Source: Persicaria tinctoria (taxonomy: Eukaryota; Streptophyta; Magnoliopsida; Caryophyllales; Polygonaceae). Taken from it: a DNA stretch of 64,000 bases. Location of the stretch: the NCBI GenBank assembly GCA_037127255.1, contig JBANSL010000017.1, forward strand, positions 70,184,857 to 70,248,856, read 5' to 3'. Below the pieces are notes generated by a model that was given only the letters and a program-made list of their open reading frames with translations, did not search any database and was not told where the DNA came from. A program made the translations under genes and the position numbers. Below, piece after piece: positions 22,635 to 33,845 of this stretch. Numbering within the stretch: position 1 is the first letter of the stretch; the number at the start of each line of letters is the position of its first letter.

Positions 22635-22887
22635 CTCCCTCCGTTAATTAAAACATGTTGTTTTAGACATTTGCACATTATTTAAGAAAGCAAATAAAAG
22701 CAAACAAAAATACACTTATACCTCTAATTATTACTTTACTTTTCCACTTTATTGAAAACTACAACTAACAAACATATAATCATGACAAGGGTAATTTTGG
22801 AAAGTGAACACCAAAATACTTAAAACGACAAGTTTTTCTTAACAAGATTTTACTTCTAAAACGACATGTTTTTCTTAACGGATGGAG
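22635..22887. mobile_element. Stowaway-type MITE
   Basis: TA|CTCCCTCCGTTAATTAAAAC at the left pairs with TTTTCTTAACGGATGGAG|TA at the right. Truncated relatives are at 51855-51997 and 60800-60952. A stray copy of the right end (TTTTTCTTAACGGATGGAGT) lies at about 22976-22996. Confidence 0.85.
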
Positions 22888-23419
22888 TATAACATTTCCA
22901 TAATTTAATTGTTTTACCCAAATTTTAAGGGAATAGCATAGAAAGACCATTATTTATTTAATGATTACACTGGGTTTTTTCTTAACGGATGGAGTATAAC
23001 ATTGATTTATTCTTCAAAAGAAAACAAGAACGTAGAGTACTATTTAGATAGAATTCGCTATAATTTAGTTTTTGTATGGAGTTTTGGTGTAGGGACGAAC
23101 CTTCTAGCTTGACTAGGTTATAAACCCTAAAAAAAAATTCGCTATATCGGAATTGTTGTTGTATCTGCAAACTATTTCATATTCAGCCAATTTTGATTCG
23201 GCCAAAATTTCAATAATATGCTTAGCATATTGATATTGTTGGAAAACACTTGCATTAATGAAGGCTTGAACGCCCGCATTTTGACAAATAAATTATAAGA
23301 AGTGGAATTTAAACCATTGACATCTACACCTCTCCTTTGCTGTTAGGATAAGGGGCATTATCTCATAGATCTAAATTTTAAATGATGTAACAATCATCCT
23401 TATTAAATTAACACATTTA

Positions 23420-23711
23420 GGGGTCATTTGGTATTGATATCAGATATCGGATATTAGCCCCCGATATCTGATATCAGTGTTTGGTATGACTAGATATCGA
23501 TATCAAACTCATATCAATATTTAGTGTTTGGTATCCATAATATATCACTTGATATCAAGTGATATCTGATATCAATGTTTGGTAATAGCCAGATATCGAT
23601 ATCAGTTGATATCTAGATATCAAATTTGGCCTATTTTGATATATTGATTTTTAGGGAGATGCGATTCGATATCGATATCTTGATATCTAGATATTGATAC
23701 CAAACGAACCC
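23420..23711. mobile_element. Tourist-like (PIF/Harbinger) MITE, GATATC-rich
   Basis: GGGGTCATTTGGTAT at the left pairs with ATACCAAACGAACCC at the right. TTA lies outside each end (23417-23419 and 23712-23714). The 292-base interior is packed with GATATC and can fold on itself almost fully. Confidence 0.85.
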
Positions 23712-23714
23712 TTA

Positions 23715-24086
23715 GGACCTGTTTGGTATTGTTATCTAGCTATCAAGTGATATCTATATATCAGATTTGAGTTTATTTGATATATTAATTTTGAGGGAGG
23801 TATCACTTTATGTCTTTATATCAATATATCCTGATACCGATATCTTGATGGAGGTCGTGTGTGTGGGCCCACATACGAGAGACTTGAACAACACATAAAT
23901 CCGAATGAGATTTCATCTCAAAACCAATTGACAATGAGAGGAGTATCTCTTCAACCTTATACGTTGTTCAAGCATTCTCTATATTACCGATGTTGGACAA
24001 CCACATTCCAACAATACTGATGCCGATGGATCTGAATCCTCTCCTAATCAAATCTTCATATCTAGATATCGATACTAAACTGGTCC
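23715..24086. mobile_element. Second Tourist-like MITE, abutting the first
   Basis: GGACCTGTTTGGTAT at the left pairs with ATACTAAACTGGTCC at the right. TTA flanks it at 23712-23714 (shared with the previous element) and 24087-24089. The middle (about 23850-24050) has no GATATC motifs and may be a filler or insertion. Confidence 0.8.
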
Positions 24087-24362
24087 TTAAATACTCTATA
24101 ATTACAAAAACTAGAAATTGGTACAAATTGGAGTACGAACTACGAAGTTGGAATGGGTACAAATTAGACATTTAGACCCAAATTTTCTACCATACTCGTA
24201 CAACTCAACTTCTATCCAATTTTCCTATTACCAATTTACCCTCCCTAAATAGAATACAGTAGCAAATCTTTATAACCAATTTAATTAGTATTTAATTATG
24301 TTCCATCAAGAAGTTCAAACTTGTAACTATAATTTCTAATTATGATCTACTTCGTTTTACTT

Positions 24363-26798
24363 TCACGGGTAATTACTTTTCATGCTTGTCGACTGTCGAG
24401 ACATCAACGGTGCCACGGTGGTTATGTGAATTGCTAAGATATCTCGTGCCATACGAGCAAGTGTAGGATATTTGGTAGAATTTTCCTTCCACCACACGAG
24501 TACATCTAGATCAGAGTTATGATTTAACCTCACCGCCTCTAGATATGTTTCTATCTCAGTTTTATCTTCAGAAAAACTATCAAAATGAGCAAATCCCTAA
24601 CAAGAGAACATCAAACATTCAAACATGTACATTAGTAAATGGAAAGAACAAGTTAAAAGTATCCAAAATAATATTCAATTAAGCATAATAAGTGAATAAC
24701 TAATATTTTAATGACCTATATAAGTAATAAACAATAGTAAAGACTCAAGATGTTCTGAATAAAACAAATGTATGTATTAGGAAATTCAAAATAGTAATTT
24801 AGATGAATTTACCGCCATATAATCGCCGCCGTGATCTTGGTTTGTGTTCATCCTTCCTCGAGTCGCTTGGTCATCATTATGGTTTGCATACTCCTTAAAC
24901 AACTTGAAAAAGTGCTCCTTCACATGTTCTGCCTTCATTGCAGCAGTTTCTGTATTCAACACTTTATCTAGTTCTTGGAAACAATATAGCACAAACTGAA
25001 ACTTGTAACGAGGATCCAATATCGCAGCAAAGGAGAAAACAACTCTGTAAGATTCCCAATATTTGTCAAACTTCTCTTTCATCAGCACTGCCATGTCTTT
25101 CAAGGTCGATTCTCCAGAAGATGCATACTCAAGTAATAGAAGCTCAATTCTCCACACTGTTTTCAAATAGAGATTGGAGGTTGGATACTTCTTTCCTGAT
25201 ATCAAAGTTGTCAATTCATCAAATGGCTTCAGAAGTGCACAGATCTTTTCTATTCTGCACCATCCCTCTTCACTTGGAATATCAGGATAATCTCTATCAG
25301 ATCTCCTTGATAGAGGGATACGATATATAAGTGCTCTCTCAAGCATTTTATATGTAGAATTCCATCTAGTAGGGCAATCCAAGCACAAATTCTTAGAACA
25401 ATCTACATTAGCATTAGCAGCAACTTCCAAAAACTTCAATGTTCTACGCTCCGAAGCAACATTGTAGCCCACCAACCTCCTAACCTTCTTCACCTCATCA
25501 ACAATTACTTTCAAACCATCTTGAACAATCAAATTCAAAACATGAGCACTACAACGCACATGGAAGTAGTCGCCATCACAAGGCAAAGGACAATACAATG
25601 ATAGACTATCTGATAGCAACTCTTGCATATTATCATTGCATCTAGCATTATCTAATGTCACACAAAACACTTTCTTATGAATTCCCCATTCCTTTAAGTG
25701 GCCTAACACTACATCATGCAACACATGTGCAGTATGAGGGGGTTCAACATGACAGAAATTCAAAAGTTTGGCTTGCAAATTCCAATCATCATCAATATAA
25801 TGAGCAGTCAAAGAGAGGTAGCCTTGACCAACAACAGAAGTCCACATATCTGAAGTCAAGCAAATTTTTCCAGAAATATTCATCATGATATGTCTAAGCC
25901 TCTTTTTCTCTCTATCATGAATCTTCATAACATGATTTTTAGTCGTGTTTCTACATATTGGTTTGCAATCTACATTCAAGAACCGGTGAAGATCCCTATT
26001 TCCCTTATGCTCCGCATAAGTAAACGGGTATGCGTGTTGAATGATAGCAAGTGAAATCATTTCCTTATAGAGAGCTTGATCAAATTTAGAGATTACCTTT
26101 CCATCCTTCAATGCTAGCCCATCCTTATCAAGTGTAGCTAAACGTGCTTTGCAATGGTTAGTATGGCGTAAAAAATTTGAGGTTCCATTATCAGAATCTG
26201 CCAACAAGGGTCCTTTTTTGCAATACTTGCAAACAGCCCTATCCAGGCCATCTTCAAATACGTGCCCATCATATAACTCATATTCATCCCATAACTCCGC
26301 AGTCCATCTCCTTTTTTTCCCAGATGCTTGAGAACTCTCGGAAGTTTCAGATGTGTCAGTCCTACTTGCTATATCTTCCAATGGAGTTGGAGAAGGTGTA
26401 GGAGTAGTTGGCGAGGCACAATCTTCCATATGTTCCGGAGTAAGAGTTTGACTCGAAGATGACAAAACACTACCTACAAAAAATTGCAAATAAATGTTTA
26501 AGTAAATACAACAACTACTACTTATTCATAATATCTAGACAAAATAGAAGTTTAAATAAATACATGTTAAAGTAAATATCTAGACAAATTATTCATAATA
26601 CACTTTCAAATTGCAAATAAAGTTAGCTCTTATATAAAATAAACTACCTTGATATGGAATCGGTAGTGATGATGGGGACGAGGATGACAAGACATGTGAT
26701 TGGATACCAAATCCAGCTCGAAATGGCATTGGGAACAAAGGTACGCTTGGTTTTTTTGTCGAACCTTTCTTGACCGGAGGACGTGCTCGTGGCGGCAT
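24363..26798 (-). CDS. hAT-family transposase (BED zinc finger, RICESLEEPER type), 681 aa, C-terminus cut short
   Basis: Three exons join in frame: 26648-26798, 24813-26473 and 24363-24596. The protein starts MPPRARPPVKKGS. A BED-type finger follows (CKYCKKGP...FLRHTNHC), then the hAT catalytic core with TSDMWTS, the LDNARCN segment, HVRCSAHVLNL and CPTRWNSTY. The last exon encodes the start of the hAT dimerisation domain (LDVLVWWKENSTKYPTLARM, then ARDILAI). It then leaves the family sequence after TTVA and stops about 16 residues later, so the usual SAFSTGGR...L block is missing. There are no internal stops. The exons lie in an hAT element whose far (5') terminus survives near 27785. It is probably a recent but 3'-damaged transposon; a domesticated gene is less likely. 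Confidence 0.9.
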
Positions 26799-27785
26799 GT
26801 TCACTTGATCATAAGATAAATATATAAACATTAATAAGTAACTAAAACATCATTAGCTAGTTGTACTACAATAATGTAATAATGAATCAATTAGGGTTGA
26901 ATGGAACCGGTGGTGATGCTACTGTTATACCACAACTCTAACATTTACAACAATGTAATAAGCAATTACATTTTACGTCCTACTGATTTTCGATACCCTT
27001 CCCTCCTGGTTCTGTTTCCTCCCCAACTCTAACACCAAACCAATGCCCAACTCTACCTTGTATTACTAGGAAAACCCAACAGTAGCCGACCTAGGGTTTG
27101 ATGAGTAGTGTGTAAGATCTAAACGAAGCAATTCCGAATCTGAAAGAAATGGAAAGCCGAGTAAAATTTAAACGAAGAACAATGAATTAAAACTTACTAA
27201 ATATCACAAATCCTAGGTCGGTGGCGTTGAGCAGCACTGCGAAGTGCACAACCTCGGTGGCGTTCAGATCTGGGCCGACACAACCTTGTGACAGGGTTGC
27301 GAAGCAAGAAAAACTCCCTCTCCCGCTGCTGCTGATCTGTGTGATCCGGCTTCGGATCTGTATGCGAGATCTCCTGAGAACTGGCTGGGATCTCTAGAAG
27401 TCCCTTCGCCGCTAACAGGAGGCGCCTATCGAAGACGGCTTCTGGTCACAGGTATGTAGCGGCTGGTCACATGAACGACGTCGGCGAGCGGCGACGGCGG
27501 CGAGAGGCGAGAGCTAGGTTTGAATCGCAAGGTTGAAGAAGAAGCGGTTTTCCGAGTTGAAAGATGCGAAAGAGGCCAATTGAACCAGCATCTGCTAGGT
27601 TAGAAGAAAAGAGCGAAAAGTGCATAAAAAAAATTCGACCCGACCGGGTCGACCCGGACCCGGTTGACCCGGAAAATTACCGGGTAGTTCGGGTTCGGGT
27701 AAAAAAAAAAGCCCGGGTCAAAAATACCGGGTCTTGACCCTAAATTTACCGGGCGGTCGGGTCGGATCGTGTTTTGACAGGTCTA
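24363..27785 (-). mobile_element. hAT element, 5' terminus intact, 3' terminus missing
   Basis: The element's 5' end on the plus strand is GTTTTGACAGGTCTA at 27771-27785. Inside it lies a subterminal array of ACCCG/CGGGT motifs (27630-27760). The transposase lies next, in the minus direction. No matching end or 8-base duplication was found below 24363, where the dimerisation domain also breaks off. The left border is therefore uncertain. Confidence 0.75.
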
Positions 27786-27866
27786 GTTATATTATATTAC
27801 ACCCACACTTTATGCGGTTTTACTTATAATAGATTACTTTTTAGCATATCTAATATTTCATATTCA

Positions 27867-28049
27867 GAAAAATAACTCAAAATAATACGAATTATCAACT
27901 TTAATTTAAAATAATGCGAACTTTAATTTTAATTAATTCATATACAAACTATGCCTATATTAACCCAAAATAATAGATTAGGTAAAACTATAGTTCGTAT
28001 TATTTTCGGTTAAAAGTTGATACTTCGTATTAATTTGAGTTATTTTTCC
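27867..28049. mobile_element. Short inverted-repeat element (MITE-like)
   Basis: AGAAAAATAACTCAAAATAA at the left and a matching reverse complement (TTAATTTGAGTTATTTTTCC) at the right give inverted arms of about 37 bases, with TATCAACTTT and AAAGTTGATA innermost. No clear target duplication was fixed. Confidence 0.6.
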
Positions 28050-28329
28050 TTCACAATATGACGTGGAGCCATGTCAGATTTGACGTGGAGCAACATCCAA
28101 TTGGCCATGGATAATGTCGCGTTGGACGTGGACTAATGACCTTCTAATTATCTAGGTTAAATTTGGTGAATATCCATTTTAGATGTGAAAATTAAGTAAA
28201 TGTTCATGTTTTTTTAATAATTAAGTAAATGTCCATTTTTTCCAAAAATACCCCTCCTTCCCCATCCCTATCCCTTTCTCCTTCCCCCTTTGACCATTTT
28301 TAATTTTAACATTGATCAGTCAACATTGA

Positions 28330-29050
28330 CCATTTTGGTCAACTCTGCATTTGATGTCAATTTTTTTCGATGACAGTTGAGTATATTTTCCTGGTGACAG
28401 TTGTTTGCGGTTCTTTTTTGGTGACAATATTGATTTTTTATTTTTGGTGACAATTGGTGGTGGGATTTTTTCTTGTGGAACAATGTCACTATATTATTTT
28501 TTCGAACGTATTGTCACCAACTACAAAAACAATGTCACCCTATTGTCATCAATCTCTTGTAAGTAATATATTCGACATAACAATGTCACCGACCTATTGT
28601 CACCAACTACAAAAACAGTGTCACCACCTTTTTGTCATCAACCTCTTGTAAGTAATATATTGTCACCAATGATATAACAGTGTCACCAACCTATTGTCAC
28701 CAACTACGGTACATTGTCACCACTCTATTGTCACTAACTACAGAACACCGTCACCATATTCTTTTCTCAAATGTATTGTCACCGAAAACAAAACATTGTC
28801 ATCACTCTATTGTCACTAACCTCTTGTCAGTAATCTATTGTCATCAACGACAAAAGATTAGACCCTAGAGAGGTTAAAGTTAAGCAACGAGGAATCTATT
28901 GTCACCAACTACATAACATTGTCACCAAATTATTTTCACAAACCTATTGTCATAAACTACAAAATAATATCACCGACCATCTATTCTCAATTGTCACCAA
29001 CTACAAAACACTATCGCTAACCTATTGTCACCAATCATAAAAATATGCCT
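28330..29050 (+). repeat. TGTCACCAAC degenerate repeat array
   Basis: TGTCACCAACTAC and ATTGTCACC-type words recur some 20 times from about 28500 to 29040. From 28370 to 28460 the inverse motif GGTGACAATT prevails. Spacing is irregular (about 18-45 bases), so this is neither a clean satellite nor a CRISPR array. Confidence 0.85.
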
Positions 29051-29076
29051 CCAAATGCAATTATTGTATGAGAACC

Positions 29077-29406
29077 TTAAAATATCAGGTGATGATAAAA
29101 GTCACCAAAATAAACCAATTCAATCCAAGGGAAAAATCCAATCTCACAGTCAAAGTCAAACCAATTCAACGTTGACGGCGGTTTAGAGCAAAACGAGGTC
29201 GAATTCGTGGTCGTTTGTTGTTGTTGTTGTTGTTGTCGTCTTTGTGAGAGTTTCTCGTACAAAAACTTCACTTTCTTCGGGTATTTTCGGATTGCCTCCT
29301 TCATCGACGAGCTCGGTTTCTGGACCGGAGCAGATTCGAGCTCGGCTTCACTTACTGGAGCATGAGTGCTGAGATGATGCTCCACAACTAGTTTTTTCGG
29401 AACCAT
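29077..29406 (-). CDS. Small unknown protein (109 aa) inside the MULE-like element
   Basis: The frame starts MVPKKLVVEHHLSTHAPVSE and runs to a stop at 29077. It has a Lys-rich middle (MKEAIRKYPKKVKFLYEKL) and a glutamine run coded by CAA/CAG (seven Q). Upstream on the same strand, an AG acceptor at about 29453, a donor at about 29836 (CACTG|GTAATT) and a GC-rich stretch to about 30050 look like a 5' UTR exon and intron. Gene-like structure inside a MULE suggests a captured or host gene. I do not recognise a domain. The C-terminal 25 residues run into repeat-like sequence, so the native end may be lost. Confidence 0.45.
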   Translation of the reverse strand: MVPKKLVVEHHLSTHAPVSEAELESAPVQKPSSSMKEAIRKYPKKVKFLYEKLSQRRQQQQQQQTTTNSTSFCSKPPSTLNWFDFDCEIGFFPWIELVYFGDFYHHLIF

Positions 29407-30342
29407 ATCCCCACAGATGTTAAATATTTGAAGAAGAAAAAACCCTGTCACTGTAAAACGAACAAGATTTCATTGATAATTAGATATCCCTTCTCCACAC
29501 AGCAAATTCAATATCAGATAAAAACAACTATCATTAAACTTCAACATTAATCCCGGATAAAATTGATCTTCCTCGCAAATTCATAAGTTCTTCAATCAAT
29601 CCAATACATTATTAAAAACTAAAATTCACGCATTCCTTCTTTTAAAATTCGAGCACAACAAACGATCTATAGCTTGATTATGCGAAATTAAAACCTCGTC
29701 CACCAAAAATAACACAAGCGGAGTTCCAGAATTCCTAGATCTCGATCAGCTGATAACTTTATGAAACAATCAATCAAAGCCAATATCGGAAAAAGTAAAG
29801 CGCAATTGTGTAGACAGATAGAGCGAGAGAGAATTACCAGTGGTTATAGATGCTAGTGGGTTGGTCCGACAGAGCCGACGCTCCTTTCCTCCTCCCACCT
29901 TAGAGCAGCGACTATTGTCGCGATCACTGCAATCAATGGAGCCCCAACGGAACCGCTTGCATCGACGATCAGAGGGAGACTACGCCGACGATACACCGGG
30001 AGGAGGACGACGAAAGGAGACCGAAAAGTAGAGGGAGAAGAGGACGAAGAGGAGCGAAAAGATGGAGGGGTTCAATTAGATCTGAACACAATTAGATATG
30101 AACAACAGAAGACCTAAAAATTAGAATAGGGGTATTTTGGTATTATCAAATTATTATGGACACTTAATTAATTACCAAATAAAAGTGGACATTTCCCTAA
30201 TTACACTTTCTAAATGGATATTTCACCAAAATTTTCCAATTATCTATAGACACGATTAAAAAATTATGATTAATTAGAGATTAGTCCATGTCTTATTAAA
30301 CGCGGTCCAAATCGGATTTAACATGGTCCATATCAGATTGAA

Positions 30343-31025
30343 TAGGGGTGGAAATGGGGTGGGTACTGGGTGAAAATCACCATTCTAACACTCGCACTCG
30401 CGGGTTTTAATCTTCACCCGCCACGCTCCATCACCCGCATTCAACCCGTGCGGGTGAGCGGGTGATTATTGGATATCCAATCAGACTTATTAATCATTTT
30501 TAATTTGAAATATTTAATAAATGTGTCTTACAAACGCATTCTAGTATTTCAACAATACGTGAAAAATGTATAACTTATAAATCATTTCGATAATACATCG
30601 AAAATACATATTCTAAATCAAATATATATTCAATATGTGAGAATAAGATGGGGATCCTCTTCATCATCCTGTTAATCTGTAATATCAACAACGACATTTC
30701 AAAATAAATTGATTTAAATCAATAAACGGTTGGAGCAAAAAAAATGAATCAAAAGACAACACTTTTAAGGTTTTTTTTGTAAGGGATAAAAATGTAAAAT
30801 TAGATATTTAATTGCGTTAATGGATCCTTATTGGGTGGTTATTGATGCGAGTTAATGAGGTGGGTATTAGGTGAAAAATCATCATTCATACCCGCCCCGT
30901 CACTCAATTCATCCATCACCCGCATCATCCGTCACCCATTTTTTGTGGGTTTTAATCTGCAAAAATAATGCGGGGTGAAGCAGGTTAAATGGATACGAGG
31001 ATATCCATCACTCATTTCCAACCTA
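30343..31025. mobile_element. Non-autonomous hAT element
   Basis: TAGGGGTGGAAATGGG at the left pairs with CCCATC...TTTCCAACCTA-type sequence at the right. GATTGAA flanks it at 30336-30342 and 31026-31032 (7-8 base target duplication). Subterminal CACCCGC/GCGGGTG motifs are abundant. It is 683 bases and non-coding, and it lies at the outer edge of the MULE-like element. Confidence 0.85.
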
Positions 31026-31229
31026 GATTGAACGTGAATTTGCGGTGTATCAAATAACACTCATATTTATTTATAATATAATCATTTAAAATATTAACGA
31101 TTAGGTTAAGTTATAACTTATAAATATATACTATTTTTATTAAGAAAACGAAAAAATAAGGTGATTTAGGTAAGTAGGCTATTTATAAAGTTTAATTATG
31201 CAATTAGATAAAAAAACTTATTAAATTAG

Positions 31230-32345
31230 ATTAGATAGTCCATTTCCCAAATGGGGTATTAAATGGTCAATGGTCAACTGTTTGACCATTGACCGGTCAA
31301 CGTTGACCAACTCATGTGGATTTATTTATTTATTTATTTTTTTAAGTGATGACATTTTTGTGATGCCATTTTTTTACCGTTTTGATGCCATTTTTTATGA
31401 AATTTTATTTTCACTTTAATGTCACTTTTCTAATGAAATGGTTTGATGACACCTTTTGAATGCCACTTTTTCCAAACCTTGATGACATTTTTTTGTTGAC
31501 TATGATGTCATGTTGACCATTGATGCCATTTTTTTTACGGTTAACTACTGATGACACTTTTTATGTCAATTTTTTGATGATTTTTTTTCCGTGATGCTAG
31601 ATCTTTTCAAAGTAGTGTTTTGATGACATTTCTTTCTTTAATGTGATTCACTTTTTTAAAGTAGTGTTTTGATGTCATTTTTCTGATGCAATTATTTGAT
31701 GTCACTTTTAATCAAATCGTTTGATGCCACTTTTGTAATTCAGTAAATTGTGTATCGATATATTTTCATTGATTCTACTTTAATTAAATGATGAGAGATG
31801 ACACATTTGTGATTAACTTAATTTGAAATTGAATTAATTCTATAAAGTTTAAAATCTATACCAATATGAATTCCTCTGGAAGCGGGATCCGGCGTGGATG
31901 CTTTGGGATTTCTTGGTGTCGCTGAACCGGGCAAGAATTGAATAATTTAGAAACATTGGCCGCATAACTTAATAAATAATTAACTTAGGGCAAAAAAAGA
32001 AATAGTATAAAGATAAGGGACGTTTCTATAATTTTGATAAAAGATACGGGCTCGACACAGCTTCCCTCCAGCGTCGATATCTAGCGGCGATCGAAGATGG
32101 CGACTCGACGGTGCTGGCAAGAGGCAAAGCGGTGATGTGCGGCGGTAATCGGACAGTACTGGTGGCAACAATGGAAAGCAGCGCGAAGGCAACGACGGTG
32201 ATGGGCACGGCAATGGCTGGCGAACAAGGGAGATGGGGTACAAAGGCTAATTAACTTTCATCGAAAGCTAGCACGGCCAATAAAACATTTGAAGTTACTA
32301 ATTACCTAATTGAATATGTAAAAGTGTACAAATTACCAAATTTTC
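31230..32345. repeat. Possible second MULE-like element
   Basis: TTGACCATTGACCGGTCAAC at about 31280 resembles TTGATCAGTCAACATTGACC at about 28310. Both are followed by TGATGACA/TGATGCCA-rich repeats (31340-31730). At 31985-32245 there is a GC-rich, 5'-exon-like segment without a recognisable product. Inverted ends are only weakly similar (about 31160-31210 versus 32280-32345). Confidence 0.35.
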
Positions 32346-33845
32346 TCAAAAAAATACTACTATTTTAGGAAGAAAATTGGATATTGAATCTCTTTGCGGT
32401 AAAGGTCCAACATGGTTCAAAACTTGAAATCTCAAAGACACATTTGTACGGCGTCACTGAATTATATGTACTTCTCTTATTTCTTTAGTCTACATTACAT
32501 ATTGTCTACCACTTCCGGGTTATTCAATACACTTTAAAATTGTCTAACCATATGGTTAAAATATAAAAGAAATTATACAATGCAACTGAATTATTTGTGC
32601 TTCTCACCTTTTATTTATTTATTTATTTAATGCACACTAAACACTAGCTAGGGCTACAATATTATTTACGAGTAAATAACATTACAACACTATTTACAAC
32701 AATATTAAATTAACTTGTGGCGGCTTTGCACGAACAACGAGAAATATGGAATGGGATCGCCAACATTTTTTGTTTTATTTTTCGAGTTCATGCAACATTA
32801 TTAGTATCCAACAATTATATTTAGAATATCATACGATATTACGATAATAGTATATATTGGTCAAAAGTTATCAGTCAACGTATAAAAAAGTGTCATACAT
32901 GTTGAGAGAATGAAATATGCGAAGAGACCAAAAGAGTCTCACATCGATAATATGAACAAAGAAACCTTAATATATAAACTAGTGGGTTACTCCTCCTATA
33001 ACCAATATTTGACAAATAATAGATATATTAACTTTATTGGTGAAATAATTGGAATATTGGGCCCATCATATATTTGATATTTGGTATATTTAATAATTTA
33101 AAATTGATTTCTTAAATTTATTTGATATTTTGAAAGTATAAATTTACTTTAGTAAAGGTTTTTTGGGTGTAAAAATATAATATTGTAACTTTTTTGGAGG
33201 ATTTTTTCTTGCTAAAAATAACAATTTAAAAAAATATTCATCGATTGAAAATTATTGCAGAAATATTTATTTTTGTCCAAAAAGAAAATTCCAAAGTTAA
33301 CGAATACAATAAATCTAATACAATAAATTTTTGAGTGAATATTTTGAAGAAAAAAATTCCAAAGTTAGCGAATACAATAAATCTAACATATTTTCGATAT
33401 ATCTTTAATACGCAGAGTGTTATTTTGTCCTCTCAGTCGATACCACCTCAATAAGCGATATTTAGACTTTGAACTCGACTAATATTTGATCTCTTATAAA
33501 CTCTATGTAGTAAAAGTTTGGCTATTTTTAACAAACTGAAAAAGGTTATGGTAAGTTTCGCAATTACACTGAAAATTGGGGTCATTTGTTAAAATGATTT
33601 TGAACTGGAAAGATAGAGAGAGACGTTGGCTTGGGGCTGTTGAGCTGAGCTGCTCATCAGCTGAGTACGAAAAGGCAGAAAAATGGCAGTTATCATTTGA
33701 AATCCAAAATTCCATCTCTGAGTCTGACAGACAACCTCCCTCCTCTTAAAGCAGCAGCCATACAGAAAGCATTTCTCCTACAAATTGAAGGCCCCTGTCG
33801 TTTTACCCTCTCATCTTCTAGGGTTTTCTTACTTCGAATTCGTCA
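32346..33845. other. Intergenic DNA and 5' flank of the RopGEF gene
   Basis: AT-rich DNA. The TGTTGAGAG...AGTCTCACATCGAT string near 32899-32947 looks like the start of a copia-type LTR, but no partner was found. The last 150 bases before 33846 are a pyrimidine-rich 5' UTR. Confidence 0.4.

Larger units (their letters stand above)
28060..30342. mobile_element. MULE-like element with long inverted ends and an internal gene (Pack-MULE candidate)
   Basis: About 110 bases at 28146-28254 align in reverse complement with 30126-30246. Shared blocks run in order: TTTGGTGAA.ATATCCATTT, a GTGAAAATTAAG / GTGTAATTAGG block, TTAAGTAAATGTCCAT, and CCAAAA.TACCCCT. Weaker similarity continues outward (TGGACTAAT on both sides). 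Between the arms lie a TGTCACC repeat array and a GC-richer gene-like segment with an intron. The outer borders are approximate because an hAT element begins at 30343. Confidence 0.6.

Noticed and set aside
28500..29040. Regular-looking TGTCACC repeats as a CRISPR array
   Set aside because: Repeat words are degenerate, spacing is irregular and the genome is a plant's, so CRISPR is not possible here.
32895..33020. Possible solo LTR (TGTTGAGAG...AGTCTCACATCG)
   Set aside because: Only a start-like string was visible. No CA end or 5-base target duplication could be fixed.
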